NCBI GenBank assembly: GCA_037951105.1 | Contig: JBAMJV010003993.1 | Coordinates: 248,001 to 312,000 of the forward strand | Direction of reading: 5' to 3' | Source: Echinarachnius parma | Lineage: Eukaryota; Echinodermata; Echinoidea; Clypeasteroida; Echinarachniidae | Length of the DNA: 64,000 nt | In this document: positions 35,220 through 47,200 of the stretch, piece after piece | Layout: every line of letters begins with the position of its first letter | Position numbering within the stretch: position 1 is the first letter of the stretch | Program-made: the position numbers and the translations under genes | Notes under the pieces: model-generated | The model's input: only the letters and a program-made list of their open reading frames with translations | What the model was told of the DNA's origin: nothing | The model's database searches: none

Positions 35220-38200
35220 CTGAACTGTTCGAGGTACATGGTATTGTCTTCTCCAGCAGAGTCCAAAATAGATACTGTCATCTCTACTGGATTGGCACAT
35301 AAAAGTATCCAGTGACGGTTTTCCACATTGATGGGGATGAACAGCCACTGGAAGTTGTGGAGTTCCACCTGATGAAAAAGAAATTTATTTAAAAGTTTTA
35401 AAATTTTAATGATCACACAAATATTTGTCTTTATTTATCAAAATGTAATTTGTAACGTCGTGCTGGCAGCAATAAACATTATCATAAACAATTTTTGAAA
35501 TATATTTACTTATTACAATTCAATTCAGGACAGCTAGCTACAAGGACACTTTTCATAACTACCCCTGTTCACTGGTGATGTAAAGTTCCCCTGACTATGA
35601 CACCCTTCTATGCATAATCCCCCTCTAGTTAAAGGGATAGTTCAGTTTTGGTATAGAAGGCGCTTCAAGAAAAAACAATTTGTGAGGTAATGAAAAACTA
35701 AGTGTAGAATTTGAACAAGCATGTAATTTTAATGATAAAACAAACTTTATTTGGCCAAAATCGGTTCAGGATGGGCTGAAATATCCATAATTATATCCGA
35801 TTAACAAGTAATAAATGTGGAATCCCACAGAAATTTTTTTTTTAATCTGTAAATTGCCTACACTTTTTCAAAAATATACCAAAGAGGTTTTTATATAGTT
35901 GTTAATTATCTCTCTATTGAATAATTTTTTAACAAAACATATTCACAATTTTGTTATGAAAAATGGTTGAAACAAACGTTTTCAGAGAGCACCCTCTTGT
36001 GTTTTAACCGCTGCTTTTTTAATGATAACAGCATTTTAACTTGGCCATTTGTAAATGTTTCTACCTTTTGGGCATAGTGGAATGATAACAGTATAGTTAG
36101 TAATGATGTGGTGTAATTTTTGGTTGACCCAAACTGTACTATCCCTTTAACACGTCTAATGGATTGTAATTTTATAAGTTATAAAGGCCTGGGCCCCGTT
36201 GCAGAAAGAGATACAATCGATTGTAAGTTACGATTGAGCGTAAGTCAGAAAATTTACGCGTTTCAACCAATCAGATTTGCGCATCTAGAACACGTGATCT
36301 GACTTACGATTAATCGCAACTTACAATTGATTGTATCTCTTTCTGCAACGGGGCCCTGGTCACATAAGACACGACTAGACCCACAAATGCAGTACGCATT
36401 AGTACGAATATATGGCAAGTTGTTTTAACATTTATTCCTATTTCTTGATATAAAGAATTGAATTCTTGATATCAAGAAATCGAACTCGGGATATCAATAA
36501 ATGAAATTCTTGATATCGAGAAATAGTTTTCTGTTGTTAACCAATGGTAATTTTTGATATCAAGAATTCATTTCTTGATATCTCAAAATGAATTCTTGAT
36601 ATCAAGAAATAGGAATAAATGTTAAAACGGCTTGCCATAGAATGCGTACTGCATTCGTGGGTCTAGTCGTGTCCTGTGTGACCAGGCCTTTATATTTTAA
36701 ATGGTTATCATCTGGGTCTATTTTCTCAACCCTGTATCATACTTAAATTGGTATATAGCGCGCTTTCCGATCAGTGTAATCCACAGTTTGAAAACGTGTT
36801 ATGTACATGTAGTAAGACAGTATCCACTGGAAAGTGGCTTTTTGTTAAGCTGTGCGCTTTGTTTTACCTCCAGAAAGGGCTCAAAATTGCTGCTCCTCCA
36901 CGGAACATATGCAGGCATTACAAATATATTTGTGTCGGTGATACTCGGCAAATGTAGGTAGGCATTGATGACCTGCAAGAATACAAAACCAGTACAGCAG
37001 TACAAGCTTTTAATCAGGTATGTTATATGGTTTAGTCAAATAAGAGTCACTGGTTGGCTAATCACAGTCACATGATTTTTAAATTAATTTCAGTATGTTC
37101 CACGGAAGAGCGGGATGTCACAGCCGTGATATATTAGGATAATTTACGTTTAGACCTACGGCAAAAAAAATAGATGGATCTTTGACTGCGTGCAGTCGAA
37201 AAATAATGCCTCCACTATCACGCAATTTTTATATCAAGCCCAAATTAACATGCACAGAATTTATTCTGTAAATTCAATTTTGATGGTAATCTATCAACCA
37301 GATCTTGAGACATCACTATTACAAATTTGTTGGATATAAATGAGTCCTGTGACCTTGACCTTCCACCTCATGACCCCAAAATTATATGGCTACATTGAGG
37401 TACCAAGTTTGATTGAAATCTGACATTTAGTTTGTGAGTTTTTACAATTAAAAGCTATTTATGCAATCCTGTGACCTTGACCTTTGACCTCATGACTCAC
37501 AAATTGTATGAATACATTGGCTTTCTATGATACATTCAAGTACCTAGTTTGATTGAAATCTGACATTCAGTTCTTGAGTTCATACAATTACAAGCGATTT
37601 TTGCATCTGTATAATGAGTTTTGTGACCTTGACCTTTGACCCTATGACCCCAAAATTATATAGCTTCATTGGCTCTCTAAAATACATGCAAGTACCAAGT
37701 TTGATTGAATTCTGACTAGTTCTTGAGATTTGGCCATTTCAAGCTATTTTTACATATATAATGAGCCCTGCGACCTAGACCTTTGACCTCATGACCCCGA
37801 AAATCTAATCAGATCATTGTCACCCCAATATGTTCACTCATACTGAGTTTGAAATTGATCCGTCAACTGATTCTTGAGATATTGCGAGAACGAAAACGGG
37901 ACAGATGGACAACAGCCAATACGCTACTCAGCCAGATTCCGCTCTATTCATTCATATCGTATTCATAGATTTTGCTTGCGCACGCACTAATGAGCAATGC
38001 AGAGGGGTTTTATTTTGTGCTTTTCGAAACCTTAACATAGTCTTTAATGAATAAATGTGGTACCAAATTTTAGAGGAAGAATCATATTTTATGTCTATAA
38101 TATTATATCAAGCATTTAACAAGATTTTACTAGTGAAATTTGTTGTCAAATATCACCAAAAAACAAGTTCAGAGGTTAAAAACAACACTTTATAGTGCTT

Positions 38201-41200
38201 GCGTCTCATTGATTTTATAATCATTGTAAAGCAAGCATGTTTTATACTCTTTCAGAATATGTAGGTTTTATTTTGCTACGTTGGATAATCGGGTCAGGAG
38301 TCAAGAAAATACCACTCAAGTACAAATTAAGAACAACTAAAATGCGAACGAGCATTCCCATTGGATGGTACGAAGGGGTGTGTTTGTAGCGGGCCAGTGA
38401 TTGGCCTAGTTCAAATAACGCAATACCAGACTCCCCCTGGAACAACGCGCTGTGCGGGGAAAGAGAAAATCTCTCTCCCCCTCTCTCTTCATCGCGGGAT
38501 GTGGAGATTCTGCGCGATGCTGATTCAACCAATCAACGGGCTTGATTTCCGCTGAATGCCAACAATTTGATATTTTATTCTGTCCTTTGCTGGTCTTTCT
38601 TGGCTCCTGACCCGATTACGAAATAAACGGCTACAAAATTGACATATTTAGAAAGTGCATTAAATTGCCTTTCATATGAAAGAGACGCAACTCCGTTTTA
38701 TAAGTTTTCAAGCGCAATGAAAAAAAAACTTTTAAAAAGGAATTTTGTCAAGTTATTACACTTGATTTTCATCATTTTGTCTTTGTCAAATTGAAAATAT
38801 ATTTATATGGAAGCAAAGAGTATGATATTGTCTGCATTGTCATATATCACATTGTACAATATGTTTTTGCAAACTGAAGTTATCACAATTTACAAATAAT
38901 GTGTCTCCAGCCGCGTAATACTCGGGAAAGAAAGTTCGATCGGGGGAATCTGAAAGGGACAAGCGTTTTAGCCTCATTAAAACATGTACGGCTAGCTGAC
39001 TGACAACCCGAAAATATAATGCCTCCGGCCACTTTGTTGGCGGAGGCATACAAATTAAAGTGCTTGTATCGATTACAGGTGTTATGTTTTATGCTGCTGG
39101 AGGTGTATATATATATCAAGAGTAAAAACGTGCAACTAAAGAGAGGTACTCTTATGACGTCACAATGATTTGTCAGCATATTACTTTGAAAAGTCATAAT
39201 TTGTGGGGGGGAAAAGCCCAGGGTCTTATACATCGAGTAGCATAAGTCAATACTATATGATCACGCTACCAAATGTGGCAGATAAGGTATGGCATTATTT
39301 TCATCTTCATTTGAATTTCACTCATGACAAATTTTGAGGTTATTACTAAATTATTTATTCAGATATCGGTTGGTATATCTTAAAGGGACTTAGTAACATT
39401 GTCCAAATCCTCAAAATAAAATTTTAATTCTAGCGGTTCCCTCATACCTTGTTGTATTCGTATTAACAATAAAATCATGGGACAGGTTTCGGTTTTTCAA
39501 ATTTCCCTTTCGTTACAAAGATATGTACGATCAAAGTATTCAGATAAGAAAAACTCCGGGCGAGTTTTGCATCCCTGTACAAAGTGAATGCAGTGAGTTA
39601 GTGAATATCACCCAATATCACTTTGCATTTTCGCTCATTACTTGGCCATGCAATGTCCATTTGACTTGAAATTTTCACACAATACCCTGTGGACATATGA
39701 GATAACAGCACTATACATTGCATCAACCATTCATCACTTTTTGCACATGCCAACAAAGTTACTAGATCCCTTTAAGGGGGCCATATTTGGTCACTGCATC
39801 ATATAGATTGCGCTATTTATGGAGGTGGTCAATTTGTTTCATTGCTCAATGTGATGTATTTAATAGTTTAATTCCAGATTGATTTGCAAATACACAACCT
39901 TATCATACATTTGATGATGTGAAGTAACAGGTTGTGACGTTGCAAAAGGCTTCTAATCTTGTTCAACCAAGTTCCTTCATGATGGCTGAGTTTTGGGGGC
40001 ATGTAACAGCCCTCTCAATTTTATTGTTATTAATCAGACAAATCATTGTCGTATTTGGGACAAATGTTAAAGGGATCTAGTAATATTCTCAAAATCCTGA
40101 ACACTTACTTGGAACTCTAGCGGCTCTCCCATACTTTGTTGTATTCGTATTAACAATAGAAGCATGGGACCAGTTTCGGTCTTTTGAATTTACCTTTTTG
40201 TTAAAAAGACAATATTACTAGATCTCTTAAATCATAGTGCATAATAAAACAATGTTGCATTAACAATTAGTACTTTGGCACATTGCTCTTTTCACATGCG
40301 TCAATAAGATGAAAACGTCTCACGTTTTCGTTTAGCCAGTGGGGATGCTCCAATGTTTGTAAGTCCAGCACGTCCAGCTCGTACCCACCTATATAGAACT
40401 TTTAAAAAGGAATTTTGTCAAGTTATTACACTTGATTTTCATCATTTTGTCTTTGTCAAATTGAAAATATATTTATATGGAAGCAAAGAGTATGATATTG
40501 TCTGCATTGTCATATATCACATTGTACAATATGTTTTTGCAAACTGAAGTTATCACAATTTACAAATACAGTGTCTCCAGCCACGTAATACTCGGGAAAG
40601 AAAGTTCGATCGGGGGAATCTGAAAGGGACAAGCGTTTTAGCCTCATTAAAACATGTACGGCTAGCTGACTGACAACCCGAAAATATAATGCCTCCGGCC
40701 ACTTTGTTGGCGGAGGCATACAAATTAAAGTGCTTGTATCGATTACAGGTGTTATGTTTTATGCTGCTGGAGGTGTATATATATATCAAGAGTAAAAACG
40801 TGCAACTAAAGAGAGGTACTCTTATGACGTCACAATGATTTGTCAGCATATTACTTTGAAAAGTCATAATTTGTGGGGGGGAAAAGCCCAGGGTCTTATA
40901 CATCGAGTAGCATAAGTCAATACTATATGATCACGCTACCAAATGTGGCAGATAAGGTATGGCATTATTTTCATCTTCATTTGAATTTCACTCATGACAA
41001 ATTTTGAGGTTATTACTAAATTATTTATTCAGATATCGGTTGGTATATCTTAAGGGGGCCATATTTGGTCACCGCATCATATAGATTGCGCTATTTATGG
41101 AGGTGGTCAATTTGTTTCATTGCTCAATGTGATGTATTTAATAGTTTAATTCCAGATTGATTTGCAAATACACAACCTTATCATACATTTGATGATGTGA

Positions 41201-44200
41201 AGTAACAGGTTGTGACGTTGCAAAAGGCTTCTAATCTTGTTCAACCAAGTTCCTTCATGATGGCTGAGTTTTGGGGGCATGTAACAGCCCTCTCAATTTT
41301 ATTGTTATTAATCAGACAAATCATTGTCGTATTTGGGACAAATGTTAAAGGGATCTAGTAATATTCTCAAAATCCTGAACACTTACTTGGAACTCTAGCG
41401 GCTCTCCCATACTTTGTTGTATTCGTATTAACAATAGAAGCATGGGACCAGTTTCGGTCTTTTGAATTTACCTTTTTGTTAAAAAGACAATATTACTAGA
41501 TCTCTTAAATCATAGTGCATAATAAAACAATGTTGCATTAACAATTAGTACTTTGGCACATTGCTCTTTTCACATGCGTCAATAAGATGAAAACGTCTCA
41601 CCTTTTCGTTTAGCCAGTTGGGATGCTCCAATGTTTGTAAGTCCAGCACGTCCAGCTCGTACCCACCTATATAGTAGCAAACTGTTCTTTCTAGTTTGTC
41701 AGCCTTTTTATCTGTCAGCAGATGAACAATTAGAAGAAACTAGATGGATCTTCGATTGCCCGCAATCGAAAATTATGCCTCCGCTATCACACGATTTTAA
41801 TATCAAGCCCAAATTAACATGCACTGATTTAATTTTTTAAAATATTTTTCATATATATTTTGAGTCCTGTGACCTTGACCATATGACCCCAATCTTTGAT
41901 GGCTCCCTAAAAAACATTCAGGTACGAAGTTTGATTGAAATTTGACATTTAGTTCTTGACATTTTGGCATTACAAGCTTTTTTGCATGTATAATGAGTCC
42001 CGTGACCTTGACCTCAACCTCATGACCCCAACATTTTATGGCTACGTTGACTCTTTATGATACATTCAGGTACCGAGTTTGATTGAAATCTGACATTCAG
42101 TTCTTGAAATTTTGCCATTACAAGCCATTTTCGCATACATATCGAGTCCTGTGACCTTGACCTTTGACCTCATGACCCCCCAAATCTAATCAGATCAGTC
42201 GCACCCTGATATGTACACTCATACCAAGTTTGAAATTGATCCGTCAACCGGTTCTTGAGATATCGCAAGAACAAAGCATTTTTGCGCATACATTGAGTCC
42301 TGTGACCTTGACCTTTGACCTCATGAACCCCAAAATCTAATCAGATCATTGCCACCCCAATATCTACACTAATACCAAGTTTGAATTAGATCCGTCAACC
42401 GGTTCTTGAGATATCGCGAGAACGAGGCATTTTTGCATATATATTGAGTCCTGTGAATTTGACTTTTGACCTCATGACCGCTAAAATCTAATCAGATCAC
42501 TGTCACCCCAATATGTACACTCATACCAAGTTTGAAATTGATCCGTCAACTGGTTCTTGAGAGAACGAAAACGGTACGGACGGACGGACAACCCAAAAAC
42601 ATAATGCCTCCGGCCACTTCGTTGGCGGAGGCATAAAAAAATGTTGCGTTTCCCACGATTGTTCTTGTGAATTATACCTCATTCATGCCTTAATCTAAGG
42701 TATGGTTCGCAATATTTACAGATTGGACTAAAAATGAGTAGAACTATATAAATCAAATCATTATAATATGGCAAACTGACAGGAAATTATATAAAAAATG
42801 GAAAAAAGAATAAACATTCCAATCCAAACTAGATGGATCTTCGACTGCGCGCAGTCGAAAATGATGCCTCCGCCATTACACGATTTATTTATATCAAGCC
42901 CAAATCAACATGTACACTGAATTAATTCTGTCAACTCAATTTTGATGGTACTCTGTCTTTTAGATCTTGACGTATCACAATTATGAGCTATACCTTTGCC
43001 CTCATGACCCCAAAATCTAATGACTACAATTGCTCCCTATTATTACATTCAGGTATCAAGTTGGATTGACACTGATATTCAGTTCTTGAGATTTCCAATC
43101 AAAAGCTACTTTTACATATAATGAGCCCTGTGACCTTTGACCTCATGAACACAAAATCTAATCAGTTCATTGGCTCCCCAAGAAACATACATGTACCATG
43201 TTTGGTCAGAATCCGTCAATTGGTTCTTGAAATAACACGATCACGAGCTGTTTCTTGCATATAAAATAAGCTCTGTGACCTTTGACCTCATGACCCCCAA
43301 AATCTATTCAGTTCATTGGCTCCCCAAAATACATACATGTACCACGTTTGGTCTGAATCCGTCAATCTGTTATTTAGATTACGCGATCAGGAGCTATTTT
43401 TGCATATATAATGCAGGGGTGTGAGAGCAAGATTGAAAAAAAAAATCTGAAAAAATCTGAAATGAAAAGTGTGGGCGAAGCGCACACTACGAGCGCGAAT
43501 CGCGAAGTCCCTTAGGCCGGGGTTCAGGGCCCGCCTAGGGCCCTGGAAGCTCTGGGGTTCTAGATGCTCTCTGGTGCAATCTAGGCTTATTTTGGAAAAC
43601 ATTTCTTTCAATTTAAAATGGTTGGTTTTTGGATATTTTTTTTTTTTTTTTACAGAATTGTTTCATACCTTGATACCTGAGGCTTGAAACTTGACATCTA
43701 GGACAACCAGTGTGCTTTTCAATATAATCTGCTGCCTGGAACCTAGTATTTGCTAGTGACAGGTCGAAATAACACCAGACAACTATCACAGTTTGTAGTG
43801 AAATCAAGTTCTTTTCAGTTATGAAGAGCTGAAAAAGTTTTTGTGAAATCAAATCTTCAAATTCAATTGCCCATACATTCCATGGTAGAGGGTTTCCAGA
43901 TGGTGACTTAGCTTAGTGCTGTAACCGACCTTGATGATCGGATCAAAAAATCAGATCAGCAAATTCTTGATTCATGATGGGATCGGATCGGAAATCGGAT
44001 CGGAAAAAAAAAACACAAACAAAAAAATAAAAATGGTCATGCGTCATGAACTCGCCTCCAAATAGGGTGGCGCCGTTACATTTTGGGTTTTTTTACTACC
44101 ATTTTCTTTATTATTTTCAAAACCAGAAAACCTTTTTTAACAAATTTGGTATCATTTTAAAGAGCTATGAGAGTGCTACCTTTCTGCAAAGTTTTAATTG

Positions 44201-47200
44201 TATACCTCCTTCCAAAGTGGAGGTACAGCTATTTGAATGTTGGAGCCAGAGGGTGGCGCAGGAAGCGGCGCCCGTGTACAAAGTCTATGGGAAAATGCAT
44301 CTCGAAGTGCAATTTTTCTTAAAACGTTAATAACTTTGTCAAAACTAGATGTATAGTTACAATGTAGGTATCAAATGAAAGCTTAAACATTGAACTATAA
44401 TGTTTGATCATTGAAAAGTGTATCTGCTTGTTTGTTTTTAAACTAAATCAACACAAACACAGAAAATTGTGGGTTACCTGTACAAACTCTATGGGGGGCT
44501 GGGGGCACAATCTGGACTGAAACATTTTGTGCATTTTTTTTTTAAACGTTAATTTCTTCACTAAGACTTGGTGTAAAACTACAAATTTGGTATCATATTA
44601 AAGCTTACTTATCAAACTTTATCATTTCTCAATACAATTAGGCCTGCCCTCTATGGGTCATTCCATGTCAAATCACCCAAAAAAAGTGAAAATTTTCATC
44701 GTACCCCCTTCAAATTTGCTAATATTTGGTATGTATGATATTTCAACCTTTCAAAACGCAAAGATTTAAGTTTTAGCCCAATCCGCCCAACGGTTTTGGC
44801 GCTATGGTCGATTCTTCGGGGGTAGTTTTGTCAAAAATGGGCGTGGGCACCGTTTTTCAAATCGCCATTGTCTGTTAACCGTTGGGTCAATTTATTTTTT
44901 AATGGTGTCATTGGACTGGGGATGTTATATGCAATCCATTTATGCCATTTATTTTCATGCATGAGCGAGTTTGGATACGATAACCTTTGACCTTAGGCTT
45001 CGACCTTCCGTTTCACCTCGTGGATCAAATAATCTTGAGAACTTTTTTGGCTTAAATCTTGGCTTGATATAATATCTACAACATATGAAAGAATTGGAGA
45101 TGTATTATTTCTTGTTTTTTCTACAGCCTTGTTTTAAGTTTGCAAATTTCATGTAAAATTGAATTATTTTAGACCTACACCCATGTCCAAGAATTCTATA
45201 GGGGTGTATTGTATGAAAAAGACCTTTTCAAAGTCAGGATTAGAGCCTATTCAGACTCTGGCTCACCACTGTTAAATAGACCTGCTAATCCCCATACAAT
45301 AGCAATCCAGACAAATGACATTCTAATGATACCACATGTTTCCAACCTGACAATGGCCCTGTTGCAGAAAGAGATAAATCAATTGTGAGTCAGATCAAAT
45401 GTTCTAAATGCACACATCTGATTGGTTGAAATGCAGAAAATGTCTAGGGCCTAGGTGGAGATCTTTTCTTGAATAAAATCTTTCAAGTTCAAGTTCAAAT
45501 TGCAAACTTGTACATCAATTATGAAAGCAAATATCTACAGGTATCCCTTTTCAATGAATTTAATGTTTCTATGCATCAGAAATTCATGCAATATTAACAT
45601 GATTTGCAATCTGTACAAATCCAAACCTGATTCTTTCCAACTATACCAAACACAAACAGTAACTACCCTCTAGACAACTGCTCATAATTTTATAACCAAT
45701 GATTGTTTAAGATTTGATCTTACCACAATATTTCTACAGTTGTTTCGTACACTATGTGTGAAAATCAGAGATACTTATCTCTTCATGCTATGAAAGAGCT
45801 TAGATTAAAGACAAATGACCTAATTTCAAAAGTCACAAGAACTTGCGCATGCCTGTCCATTTCTGTGAATCATCACATTTGCTTAATGCATTATTTATGG
45901 TTTGTGAAATTTCAAATTGCACTGTTTTTTTATTGCAATTAATGCATTTAAAAACAAGTGCCATTAAAAATCAAAATGAGTGGAATATCAAACAGCATTG
46001 TTTTTGTGTTTGGTTTAGTTGGAAATAATCAGGGTTGAATGTTTACAATTGCAAATCATGTTACTATTGCATGAATTTCTGTTGCATAGAAAAATTAAAT
46101 TAATTGAAAAGGGATACCTGTAGATATTTGCTTTCATAATTGATGTACAAGTTTGCAATAATTTGAACTTGAAAGATTTTATTCAAGAAAACATCTCCAC
46201 CTAGGCCCTGTTGCAGAGAGAGACATTTGCTGCGTTTCAACCAATCAGATTTGTGCATTTAGAACATTTGATCTGACTCACAATTGATTTATCTCTTTCT
46301 GCAACAGGGCCATTGTCAGGTTGGAAACATGTGGTATCATTACAATGTCATTTGTCTGGATTGCTATTGTATGGGGATTAGCAGGTCTATTTAACAGTGG
46401 TGAGCCAGAGTCTGAATAGGCTCTAATCCTGACTTTGAAAAGGTCTTTTTCATACAATACACCCCTATAGAATTCTTGGACATGGGTGTAGGTCTTAAAT
46501 AATTCAATTTTACATGAAATTTGCAAACTTAAAACAAGGCTGTAGAAAAAACAAGAAATAATACATCTCCAATTCTTTCATATGTTGTAGATATTATATC
46601 AAGCCAAGATTTAAGCCAAAAAAGTTCTCAAGATTATTTGATCCACGAGGTGAAACGGAAGGTCGAAGCCTAAGGTCAAAGGTTATCGTATCCAAACTCG
46701 CTCATGCATGAAAACAAATGGCATAAATGGATTGCATGTAACATCTCCAGTCCAATGACACCATTAAAAAATAAATTGACCCAACGGTTAACGGACAATG
46801 GCGATTTGGAAAACGGTGCTCACGCCCATTTTTGACAAAACTACCCCCAAAGAATCGCCCATAGCGCCAAAACCGTTGGGCGGATTGGGCTAAAACTTAA
46901 ATATTTGCGCTTTGAAAGGTTGAAATATCATACATACCAAATATGAACAAATTTGAAGGGGGTACGATGAAATCCATTGGGTGATTTGACATGGAATGAC
47001 CCCTATATTATAATCCTTTAGTGACTCTTACATAGTGAAAATTATTGATTATTTGTTTGCATTTTTTTCATAAAGTATGAGTGAAAATATCTCACACAAA
47101 ATAATCATGAACCCCATACAATATTATATTGCTGTAAAGGTCTAAGTGTGCTCTGCATGAAAACATTATCATTAGTTGTCTAGAGCTACATGTACCTCAG

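Larger units (their letters stand above)
38727..40398. repeat. Tandem duplication, copy 1 (carries an F4 MITE)
   Basis: 1672 bp nearly identical to 40399-41677, apart from a 392-bp F4 insertion. It contains a copy of a protease exon (40324-40388) at its right end. It also carries a fragment of the 'gaccttgacc' element tail (39018-39053) and a short F4 derivative (40075-40228). Confidence 0.92.

Noticed and set aside
38242-38532. 96-codon minus-strand frame
   Set aside because: No recognised motif, and not flanked by usable splice sites in phase with the protease gene.
46278-46526. 82-codon minus-strand frame inside the big palindrome
   Set aside because: Present because of arm duplication; it includes MITE sequence and has no domain.
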